Assembly: GCA_001689495.1 (NCBI GenBank)
Contig: LUJS01000023.1
Coordinates: 141,656 to 205,655 of the forward strand
Source: Bacteroidales bacterium M8
GTDB taxonomy: Bacteria; Bacteroidota; Bacteroidia; Bacteroidales; Muribaculaceae
Direction: 5' to 3'
Length of the DNA stretch: 64,000 nucleotides
Shown here in pieces: positions 8,804 to 17,220 of the stretch. Both the position numbers and the translations under genes were made by a program. Positions within the stretch are counted from its first letter, which is position 1, and every line of letters starts with the position of its first letter. The notes below the pieces were generated by a model. That model was not told the DNA's origin, ran no database searches, and worked only from the letters and a program-made list of their open reading frames with translations.

Positions 8804-8843
8804 GATAAGTCTGACATGGCCGCGGGGCCTTGTCAGACTTATC
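8804..8843 (-). terminator. Hairpin after ettA
   Basis: A 13-bp inverted repeat (8804-8816 and 8831-8843) with a GC-rich loop lies just past the ettA stop. On the minus strand only a short T run follows, so it is a moderate terminator, separating ettA from fsr. Confidence 0.6.
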
Positions 8844-8861
8844 GGAAAGAGTGGAGTGGTA

Positions 8862-10547
<1,686 letters not shown>

Positions 10548-10560
10548 TGTTGCTGTTATT

Positions 10561-10593
10561 GACTAGTTGGACTAGTTGGTCTAGTTGAACTAG
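10561..10593 (-). repeat. 9-bp tandem array starting at the xerD stop codon
   Basis: On the minus strand, three units of the form TAGnnCAAC plus a partial one start exactly at the xerD stop codon (TAG, 10592-10590). The unit length of 9 keeps every TAG in the xerD frame. A longer array of the same family begins at the stop codon of the antiporter gene at 24424. Confidence 0.75.
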
Positions 10594-11513
10594 GGATTGG
10601 TTGATATATTGTTTCTTGGATGATAAGAGAGTATGTCTGCCCGGAGGGCGGTGCGGTCGAGGTGCAGGTATATCTGCGTGGTGGCTATGGACTCGTGTCC
10701 GAGCATCTGCTGTATGGCGCGCAGGTTGGCGCCACCTTCGAGCAGATGCGTGGCAAACGAGTGCCTGAGCGTGTGGGGCGAGATGGTCTTGCGTATGCCC
10801 GCGGCCTCGGCCAGCCCGCGCACTATCTGGAACGCCCTCTGGCGTGTCAGCCTCGCGCCCCTGCGGTTGAGGAAGAGTATGTTCTCGTCGCCCGGCCTGA
10901 CGCTCATGCGGGCGCGGTCCTTGAGCCAGTCGGCAATCTCCTCGACGGCGACCTCGGACACCGGCACCATGCGCTCCTTGTCCCCCTTGCCGTGCACCAC
11001 CAGATACCCCTCGTCGGGAAAGTATTTGGAGATCTCGAGGTTTATCAGCTCGCTCACGCGCAGTCCGCAGCCATACAGGGTCTCCATGATGGCGCGGTCG
11101 CGCTGTGCCTCGGCCTTGAGGGGGTCTATGGCCTCGATCATGGCGTCGATCTCGGCAACGGTCAGCACCTCGGGCAGGTGCAGGCCGGTCTTGGGCGTCT
11201 CGAGCAACTCGGAGGGGTCTGCGTCGATATACTCCTCGCGCGTCAGCCAGCGGAAAAAGGACCTAACCCCGGCCACGACCCTTGCCTGCGTGCGCGGGGC
11301 TATGCCCAGATCGTGCATGTCGCCGATGAATAGCCTGAGGGTCTCGCAACTGACGTCGCGCAGCGGCGTGCCGCTCTCGGCCAGCCACGTCATCAGGCGT
11401 CCTATGTCCGAGAGGTATCCCTCGCGGGTGTTGTCCGATGCCCCTTTCTCGAGCAGGAGATAGAGGTCGTAGTCTCTCAGGGCGTTCTGTGGGTCGAGGT
11501 GGCGCAAGTGCAA
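10590..11513 (-). CDS. xerD: Site-specific tyrosine recombinase XerD-like
   Basis: A 307-residue tyrosine recombinase with an N-terminal SAM-like core-binding domain and a C-terminal catalytic domain. The catalytic set is visible: Arg in CGLRVSELINL, HTLRHSFATHLLEGG (H-x-x-R), LGHESIATTQIY with the nucleophile Tyr at residue 282. The close match to Xer signatures suggests it resolves chromosome dimers at dif rather than acting as a phage integrase. It is preceded at 9 nt by the short methyltransferase-like gene and ends in a TAG stop that is the first unit of a tandem array. Confidence 0.93.
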   Translation of the reverse strand: MHLRHLDPQNALRDYDLYLLLEKGASDNTREGYLSDIGRLMTWLAESGTPLRDVSCETLRLFIGDMHDLGIAPRTQARVVAGVRSFFRWLTREEYIDADPSELLETPKTGLHLPEVLTVAEIDAMIEAIDPLKAEAQRDRAIMETLYGCGLRVSELINLEISKYFPDEGYLVVHGKGDKERMVPVSEVAVEEIADWLKDRARMSVRPGDENILFLNRRGARLTRQRAFQIVRGLAEAAGIRKTISPHTLRHSFATHLLEGGANLRAIQQMLGHESIATTQIYLHLDRTALRADILSYHPRNNISTNP

Positions 11514-11522
11514 TGTCGTGTC

Positions 11523-11996
11523 TTAGAGTATGACGTCAAAGTTCTGGGGCGGGAGGTCGGGGCGCATCACAATGACGGCGCTCTCTCCGTCGGTGAATAT
11601 CATGCCGTGGTCGCGCGGGGCGGCCACGAGCGCGGGATCTGCGTGGCGGGCTATCACCACCCCCGTCGGGGGTATGTATGCATCGCCGACCACCGCCACG
11701 GGGGCGTCGCCGCGGGTCAGCCTGATGCGGCTGTCGGCGGCGAGGATGGCATGGCGCCGTGCCTCGGTGAGGGTGTCGTCGACCCTGACGGAGTCGGGGG
11801 CAAACTCGCAGACGAGCCTGAACAGCAGCCTGAGCCGCCGCGGGTCCTCGCCGCCGGCCGCGGCCATGCGGTCTATCTCGGGGTAGGCGTAATACTGCCC
11901 CGGGTCGCGCAACACCGTGGTGACCAGCCTGAAGGCAAACGGCGAATGGACGCCGTGGCCCCTCATGCGCCAGCGGCGGCGCAGGGCGTCAAGCAT
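11523..11996 (-). CDS. Shortened methyltransferase-like protein
   Basis: A 157-residue protein starting MLDALRRRWRMRGHGVHSPF. Bacteroidetes class I SAM-methyltransferases often begin with this GHGVHSPFAF motif and end with a GMxFTDGE...LPxQ stretch, as here (HGMIFTDGESAVIV, LPPQNFDVIL). The family is usually well over 200 residues, and no glycine-rich SAM-binding loop is seen, so the central catalytic part looks reduced or lost. The frame is intact and overlaps YfhO by 8 nt, so it is probably still translated. A non-enzymatic role or slow decay are both possible. Confidence 0.6.
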   Translation of the reverse strand: MLDALRRRWRMRGHGVHSPFAFRLVTTVLRDPGQYYAYPEIDRMAAAGGEDPRRLRLLFRLVCEFAPDSVRVDDTLTEARRHAILAADSRIRLTRGDAPVAVVGDAYIPPTGVVIARHADPALVAAPRDHGMIFTDGESAVIVMRPDLPPQNFDVIL

Positions 11997-14559
11997 CGCC
12001 GGGGGCGGGGTCGCCGCCCTTGCGGCCCCTCGCGCCGACGACCATGGCCGCGATGACGAGGATATAGATGGCTATGACTGCGGCCTTGGCCACGCCGTCG
12101 GTGGTGTGGATGGACTGCGGGTCGAATGTCATTTCGATGGTGTGCTCGCCGGCGGGTATCCGCATGGCGCGCAGCACGTAGTTGACGCGCCCTATCGGAG
12201 CCTCCTGACCGTCAACGGTGGCCTTCCAGCCCCACGGGAAGTATATCTCGGAGAACACGGCCAGGCGGTCGGTCGACGACTTGGAGTGGTATGTGAGCCT
12301 GTTGGGGGCGTATGACGTCTCGACGATCATGTCGGTCGAGTCGCCGGGCGCGGCGTTGCCCAGAATGTCGGCAAAGCGTCTGTCGGCCACGGCCTCGCGG
12401 CTCGGATCTATCCTCGAGAGTCCGGCCATCTCGCCGTCGGGATTCTCGGCGTATGCCACGCGGTCTACGAACCAAGCGTTGCCCAGAGCCTCGGGGTTGA
12501 GCAGCGGCGAGCCGTCCATGCCCACCACATAGCGTGCGTTGAGCATGTTGAGCACGTTCCAGTCGGCGTCGGTCTGCTCGCCGCGGGTGAACGAGGCCAG
12601 ATGGCGGTCTATCAGGTCCTGATAGCGTGTCAGCTTGGCGGCGTGGTATCCGCCTATCATCTTGTGATAGTATGACGGGTCGGCGCTATAGAAGCGGGGT
12701 ATGTCCATGACCCTGAAGTTCATCACCGTGTCGCGCAATATCACGTCGTCGGCCGCGGTCTTGGCGATGAGGGGACCGACGCTGACCTGCTGCGGGGCAA
12801 AGCTGTCGTGGCTCAGATAGCGCTTGTTGACGGTATAGAGGTCTACGAGCACCACGGCGCCGACGAGCGCGGCGGTGACGAAGGCGTTCATCTTGCCCTT
12901 GAGATAGAAGAACAGCAGTACGAATCCGGCGGCCACCACCAGCAGCGAGCGCAGGGCGTCGGCCTTGACCATGCCGAGTCGCAGGCTCTCGACGGCGTTA
13001 TAGATGGCCGGATTCGACAGCGAGAACTGCGAGGCGGTCTGGCGGTCATAGCCCTGCTGCATCAGCGACGAGGTGAGATACTGGTCTATCATGCGGTCAT
13101 TCTCCGAAATGGCGCTGCCGAACATGCCGGGCACCACCCATGCCAGCAGGCAGAAGACCGCCGTGACGCCAAAGCACCAGCACAGGGGCTTGATCCAGCC
13201 CTTGCGCTCGTCGTCGGTGGTGGTGACGAGTCTCTGCAGGGCCATGACACCGAGCAGCGGCATGGTGAACTCGGCTATGACGAGGATGCTCTCGACCGTG
13301 CGGAACTTGGAGTACATCGGGGCTATGGAGAGCATGATGTCGGTGAACGTCATGGCGTGGCGTCCCCATGCCAGCACTATCGAGAAGACCGTGAGCACCA
13401 CCAGCGCCCACTTGACCGGGCCGCGCACGATGACGCACCCCAATATGAACAGCGCGAATATCAGCGCCCCCACGTAGACGGGGCCGTTGGTGCCCTCGGG
13501 GTCGCCGAAATACTGGCTCAGGAAGCCGAGATACTGGCCCTGCATGGCGTCGAGCTCGCCCGACTGCATGGCCTCCTTGGCGGCGTCGGTCTCGGCCAGA
13601 TTCATGGCCGTCATCTGCCCGCCTGTCGGACGTGCCGACGAGCCACCCTTGATGTTTGGTATCAGCAGCGAGAATGTCTCGGAGGGCTGATAGCTGTATT
13701 GCGTTATGTAGTCCTTGTCGAGGCCTCCGGTGGCCTGCGTGGCGTCCTGCACGGCGGCGGTGAGCTCGGAGTGGCGGCCACGGATGGTCTCCTTGGAGTA
13801 TTCGTATGTATTGTACAGGCCGGGCAGGTTGGCGCACACGGCCAGTATGGCGGCACCGGCAAGCGCGCCGGTGGCCTTGAGCCACGACCGCATCCGCTTG
13901 CGGCGCATGTCGATGACCAGATAGGCTATGACCAGTCCGAGTATGACGAAGAGGAAATAGTATGTCATCTGCACGTGGTTGCCCGCTATCTGCATCATGG
14001 CAAACAGGGCAGCCAGCGCGGCTCCGGCCAGATAGCACCCTCTGTAGCAGAGCATAACGCCCGCGATGGTGGGCGGGATGTAGGCAAGGGTGATGAACTT
14101 CCAGATATGGCCCGCGCCTATTATGATGATGAAATAGGTCGAGAATCCGTAGGCTATGGCGCCGATCAGCGCCACGTACCACCGCATGCGCATGGCGATG
14201 GCCATGATGAAGAATCCGGTCATCATCATGGCCAGCAGCGACGAGGGCGAGGGGAGTCCCAGCCCCATGGCGGTGTTGATCCAGCCATAGAGGCGGGTCG
14301 AGGGATAGGAGGGAGAGATCTGGAACGTGGGCATGCCCGAGAAGAGCGAGTTGGTCCACCGCGAGGTCTCGCCCGTGGCCTCGGCATAGGCCTTGGCCTC
14401 CTGACCTATGGCGATGCCCTGCTGCATGTCGTGCTGGCGCAGGGTATTGCCCTGCGAGGCATCGGGATAGAAGAACGCGAAAGCCACCAAGGCTATCACG
14501 GCAAGCCCGATCACGAACGTGAGCGGGCCGCGCAGTCTGTAGTCTGAGAGTGTCATCAT
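11989..14559 (-). CDS. YfhO family multi-pass membrane protein
   Basis: An 856-residue protein with a first membrane helix near residue 15, a large loop, then about a dozen membrane segments and a long extracytoplasmic C-terminal region followed by a last helix (AVIAIYILVIAAMVVGA). The layout matches the YfhO family, in which the Gram-positive member glycosylates lipoteichoic acid; in Bacteroidetes the substrate is unknown. The start overlaps the lipoprotein stop by 4 nt. The second Met is also a possible start. It lies in a row of cell-surface and housekeeping genes. Confidence 0.85.
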   Translation of the reverse strand: MMTLSDYRLRGPLTFVIGLAVIALVAFAFFYPDASQGNTLRQHDMQQGIAIGQEAKAYAEATGETSRWTNSLFSGMPTFQISPSYPSTRLYGWINTAMGLGLPSPSSLLAMMMTGFFIMAIAMRMRWYVALIGAIAYGFSTYFIIIIGAGHIWKFITLAYIPPTIAGVMLCYRGCYLAGAALAALFAMMQIAGNHVQMTYYFLFVILGLVIAYLVIDMRRKRMRSWLKATGALAGAAILAVCANLPGLYNTYEYSKETIRGRHSELTAAVQDATQATGGLDKDYITQYSYQPSETFSLLIPNIKGGSSARPTGGQMTAMNLAETDAAKEAMQSGELDAMQGQYLGFLSQYFGDPEGTNGPVYVGALIFALFILGCVIVRGPVKWALVVLTVFSIVLAWGRHAMTFTDIMLSIAPMYSKFRTVESILVIAEFTMPLLGVMALQRLVTTTDDERKGWIKPLCWCFGVTAVFCLLAWVVPGMFGSAISENDRMIDQYLTSSLMQQGYDRQTASQFSLSNPAIYNAVESLRLGMVKADALRSLLVVAAGFVLLFFYLKGKMNAFVTAALVGAVVLVDLYTVNKRYLSHDSFAPQQVSVGPLIAKTAADDVILRDTVMNFRVMDIPRFYSADPSYYHKMIGGYHAAKLTRYQDLIDRHLASFTRGEQTDADWNVLNMLNARYVVGMDGSPLLNPEALGNAWFVDRVAYAENPDGEMAGLSRIDPSREAVADRRFADILGNAAPGDSTDMIVETSYAPNRLTYHSKSSTDRLAVFSEIYFPWGWKATVDGQEAPIGRVNYVLRAMRIPAGEHTIEMTFDPQSIHTTDGVAKAAVIAIYILVIAAMVVGARGRKGGDPAPGDA

Positions 14560-15131
14560 TCGGCGGGACGAAGTTCGAGAGGAATCTCCTCGACCACGGC
14601 GGCCGAGTCTGTCGACACCGAGTCGGTCTCCTGAGGTTCGGCGGCCGTGAGCGAGCCGTCGTGTATTGCGTCATACTGCGTCAGGCGCTCGCGAAACGAG
14701 GTGGCCAGCGAGTCGAAGTCGACCGACGGGTTGACCTTGCGCGCCTTTGCGAAGGCCGCGCGGGTGTCTGACGGGTTGACGCTCAGCGCGATGTCATAGA
14801 CATCGACATACTTGCGCAGGGTCTCGAGGTCGCGGCGCGAGTCCTTCTTGGCCACGGCCTCGTTGTGCACCGTGAGGAATGCCATCAGCACCTGCACGGT
14901 CTGGTCGGGTGTCAGGTCGTCGACAAACAGCGACATGCTGTCGGCCATGGCCGAGGCCGTCTCGAGCCGGCCCTCGGTCAGAGCGCGGGCCAGACGTGTG
15001 TTCTGCTGCTCGGCAGCCTCGAGGTCGGCGGCTTCGGGCGCGGGGTGCTCGGTTTCGGCCTTCCCGCCACAGGCCACGAACAGCAGGGCGGTCAGGATGA
15101 AGAGCAGCACCGAGATGAGAAGATTCTTCAT
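14556..15131 (-). CDS. Lipoprotein of unknown function
   Basis: A 191-residue protein with a lipoprotein signal: MKNLLISVLLFILTALLFVACGG, with the lipobox FVAC at about residue 21. The mature part is acidic and helical, with a Glu/Ala-rich segment (ADLEAAEQQNTRLARAL) and no recognised domain. It is coupled to YfhO by a 4-nt overlap and follows def by a 43-nt gap. It may be a partner of YfhO, judged only from position. Confidence 0.75.
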   Translation of the reverse strand: MKNLLISVLLFILTALLFVACGGKAETEHPAPEAADLEAAEQQNTRLARALTEGRLETASAMADSMSLFVDDLTPDQTVQVLMAFLTVHNEAVAKKDSRRDLETLRKYVDVYDIALSVNPSDTRAAFAKARKVNPSVDFDSLATSFRERLTQYDAIHDGSLTAAEPQETDSVSTDSAAVVEEIPLELRPAE

Positions 15132-15174
15132 TTGATTTATTCGGGGGGAGATGGTGATGTGTGTCGTTGTTGTG

Positions 15175-15738
15175 TTACTTCTTGCGGGGAGCGTACTTGA
15201 CGGGATAGTCGCAGCGCGTGCGTCCGGTCACGATGTTGTTCAGCTTGCTCTTGATGAGCTGCTTGCGTATCATCGACACGTGGTCAATGTAGAGCGTGCC
15301 CTCCAGATGGTCGCACTCGTGCTGCACTATGCGGGCCAGAAAGCCCGAGATCTCGCGCTTTTGGGGCTCGAAGTTCTCGTCGACCCACTCGAGCAGTATG
15401 TGCTCGGTGCGGGTCACCTTCTCGCTCAGTCCGGGCAGGCTGAGGCACCCCTCCTCGCGGGTCACCTTCTCGCCGTCGAGCACGGTTACGCGGGGATTGA
15501 TCAGCGTTAGCTTCTCGCCCTCGCATTCGGCGAAAGTGTCCTTGAGCACGTCGGCGTCGATGACCACGATGCGCTCGGCACGGCCAATCTGGGGCGCGGC
15601 CAGGCCGACCCCCTCGCTGGCATACATTGTCTCGAACATGTTGGCGATAAGATCTTTGAGACCCTCATGGTCTGAGGTGATGTCGGTACACTCCTTGCGC
15701 AGCACAGGGTGTCCGTAGAGATATACAGGCAGTTTCAT
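15175..15738 (-). CDS. def: Peptide deformylase
   Basis: The ATG at 15738 gives a 187-residue enzyme starting MKLPVYLYGHPVLRKE; the longer frame upstream only overlaps ruvX. All three motifs are present: GVGLAAPQIG, EGCLSLPG and the metal site HECDH. The enzyme removes the formyl group from new proteins. The start overlaps the ruvX stop by 4 nt, so the two are co-translated. Confidence 0.97.
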   Translation of the reverse strand: MKLPVYLYGHPVLRKECTDITSDHEGLKDLIANMFETMYASEGVGLAAPQIGRAERIVVIDADVLKDTFAECEGEKLTLINPRVTVLDGEKVTREEGCLSLPGLSEKVTRTEHILLEWVDENFEPQKREISGFLARIVQHECDHLEGTLYIDHVSMIRKQLIKSKLNNIVTGRTRCDYPVKYAPRKK

Positions 15739-16151
15739 AGCGGATTTGTATCGAGATAGGAGTTGAGTATGATGACGGCCGCCATGCGGTCTATGGCCCC
15801 CTTGTCCTGACGTGTCGAGCGGCGGAAACCACCCTCGATCATGGCGCGGTGAGCCAGCGTCGAGGTGAATCGCTCGTCCCACATCACTATCTCCATGCCC
15901 GGCAGCGCCTTGCGCAGGCGTCCCAGCGCGGGCGTGATATAGCGCATCGACTCGCTGGGCTCGCCGCTCATGGTGGTGGGGAGGCCGACGATGATACGGT
16001 CTACGGGATTGGCGGCCACATAGTCACGGACAAAGGTCACGATCTCGGCCGACGGCACGGTGGCCAGAGCCGTCGCCACGATGCGCGCCGGGTCGGTCAC
16101 GGCCACGCCGCAGCGCTTGCGACCGTAGTCTATGGCAAGAAGTCGTCCCAT
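15735..16151 (-). CDS. ruvX: Putative pre-16S rRNA nuclease / Holliday junction resolvase RuvX (YqgF)
   Basis: A 138-residue RNase-H-fold protein; ATG at 16151 gives MGRLLAIDYGRKRCGVAVTD, the family start. A TTG two codons upstream is an unlikely alternative. Other conserved parts are IIVGLPTTMSGEPSESMRYI and VMWDERFTSTLAHRAM, with acidic residues in place. YqgF proteins process the 5' end of 16S rRNA. It heads the operon ruvX-def-lipoprotein-YfhO and is divergent from rplS. Confidence 0.93.
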   Translation of the reverse strand: MGRLLAIDYGRKRCGVAVTDPARIVATALATVPSAEIVTFVRDYVAANPVDRIIVGLPTTMSGEPSESMRYITPALGRLRKALPGMEIVMWDERFTSTLAHRAMIEGGFRRSTRQDKGAIDRMAAVIILNSYLDTNPL

Positions 16152-16171
16152 TCTCAACTGATTTCAAGGTG

Positions 16172-16179
16172 CAAAGTTA
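16172..16179 (-). promoter_or_regulatory. -7 box of ruvX promoter
   Basis: Minus-strand TAACTTTG, a perfect TAnnTTTG match 20 nt before the ruvX ATG. It lies back to back with the rplS promoter in the 172-nt divergent gap. Confidence 0.7.
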
Positions 16180-16208
16180 AGAAAAAATCTGCAAAAACAC
16201 TCATAATC

Positions 16209-16240
16209 TTTGGTATATCGGGCAATAATTCGTAACTTTG
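16209..16240 (+). promoter_or_regulatory. rplS promoter (-33 TTTG, -7 TAACTTTG)
   Basis: TTTG at 16209-16212 and TAACTTTG at 16233-16240 with a 20-bp spacer, the textbook Bacteroidetes sigma-ABfr arrangement. Transcription should begin near 16245, leaving a leader of about 80 nt before rplS. Confidence 0.88.
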
Positions 16241-16249
16241 CGCCCGATT

Positions 16250-16290
16250 CCGCAATCTCTGGACGGGACATGCAGCCCGCTACATTGCGG
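16250..16290 (+). promoter_or_regulatory. Structured 5' leader of rplS, candidate L19 autoregulatory element
   Basis: The leader folds into an outer stem CCGCAAT / ATTGCGG (16250-16256 with 16284-16290) holding an inner stem CGGG / CCCG (16264-16267 with 16276-16279). It starts within a few nt of the predicted transcript end and stops 33 nt before the ATG. Ribosomal protein genes commonly carry such leaders for feedback control; whether L19 binds this one is inference. Confidence 0.55.
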
Positions 16291-16323
16291 ATAATGTTCA
16301 CATTTTAAACTTACAAAGGAAAA

Positions 16324-16683
16324 ATGGATTTAATCAAAGTAGTCGAAGAGGCATTTGCCACCGGCAAGCAGCACCCCGACTTTCAGCCCGGCGACACCAT
16401 CACCGTGGCTTACCGCATCAAGGAAGGCAACAAGGAGCGTATCCAGCAGTATCGCGGCGTAGTCATCCGCATCTCGGGCGAGGGCACCAAGAAGCGCTTC
16501 ACCGTACGCAAGATGTCTGACAACATCGGCGTAGAGCGTATCTTCCCCCTCGAGTCTCCGTTCATCGACTCGATCACCATCAACAAGTACGGCAAGGTGC
16601 GTCGCGCCAAGCTCTACTATCTCCGCGCCCTCACCGGCAAGAAGGCCCGCATCAAGGAGCGTCGCGTAGCCAAGAAGGCCTGA
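16324..16683 (+). CDS. rplS: 50S ribosomal protein L19
   Basis: A 119-residue protein with the full L19 signature: [52 protein letters not shown] and the basic tail [11 protein letters not shown]19 sits at the 30S-50S interface. It is transcribed alone: a strong promoter and structured leader in front, an intrinsic terminator behind. AAAGGAAAA stands before the ATG. Confidence 0.98.
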   Translation: MDLIKVVEEAFATGKQHPDFQPGDTITVAYRIKEGNKERIQQYRGVVIRISGEGTKKRFTVRKMSDNIGVERIFPLESPFIDSITINKYGKVRRAKLYYLRALTGKKARIKERRVAKKA

Positions 16684-16720
16684 TCGCAGCCCCCCTTCCC
16701 TCTGACCGCAGAGAACAACT

Positions 16721-16756
16721 AAAAGCCGCCCGAGTCCAACCGACCCGGCGGCTTTT
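16721..16756 (+). terminator. rplS terminator
   Basis: A 10-bp perfect stem, AAAAGCCGCC (16721-16730) with GGCGGCTTTT (16747-16756), ends in TTTT. It stands 38 nt past the rplS stop. Confidence 0.88.
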
Positions 16757-16790
16757 GTCATATATAATAATGAGTCCCACCACCGGCCCA

Positions 16791-17061
16791 TGCGCCCCGC
16801 GGATGCGGGGCACCGCTTTAATAGCCTCGGGGCTTGCCCCGAGGTTGGAGCGCCCGACGATTGTTCGGGCTCCCGCAGGGTGTCCGAGCCCCGCGCGAGA
16901 CATGCCACGTGGTTCGGACCTCTCCGAGGCCCTGTATTATCCATCCCACACCATCGCTCGTTCCTCGCTCGATGTGGGGCTTTGATTGCATCGCCGCCTC
17001 GCGGCTGGAATGGAACAGACAAATTTGGCCTCGCCCGATGTCGGGTGGCGATGTCGGGTGG
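16791..17061. repeat. Multi-hairpin intergenic element between rplS and secDF
   Basis: About 360 nt without a gene hold a chain of palindromes: GCCCCGC/GCGGGGC (16794-16811), CCTCGGGGC/GCCCCGAGG (16825-16844), GCCCGA/TCGGGC (16852-16870), GTCCGA/TCGGAC (16882-16919) and CCCACA/TGTGGG (16945-16978), ending in a 13-bp tandem repeat CGATGTCGGGTGG (17036-17061). Short frames across it have no ribosome binding site or recognisable domain. The pattern suits a REP/MITE-like dispersed element or a structured RNA, not a protein gene. Confidence 0.6.
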
Positions 17062-17119
17062 CGTGGTGGTTTTTCTGTTAATTCGTCTGAAAATTAGGGG
17101 GAATTTCAAATAAAATTCG

Positions 17120-17127
17120 TATATTTG
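17120..17127 (+). promoter_or_regulatory. -7 box of secDF promoter
   Basis: TATATTTG, a perfect -7 match, 93 nt before the secDF ATG. No clear TTTG at -33. Confidence 0.65.
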
Positions 17128-17220
17128 CCCACCGAAACGGCAGGGTGCATTGCGCTCGGCCGTGATGTGATTGTAAATCAAATACTTAATTCATTAATAC
17201 CCTTTCAGTTAATCAACACA

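Noticed and set aside
12808..14547. A 579-codon plus-strand frame opposite YfhO
   Set aside because: Shadow frame rich in His, Arg and Gly; YfhO on the other strand explains the region.
16755..17113. Short plus-strand frames inside the rplS-secDF gap
   Set aside because: They cross the palindromes, lack a ribosome binding site and promoter, and resemble only repeat-derived hypothetical proteins.
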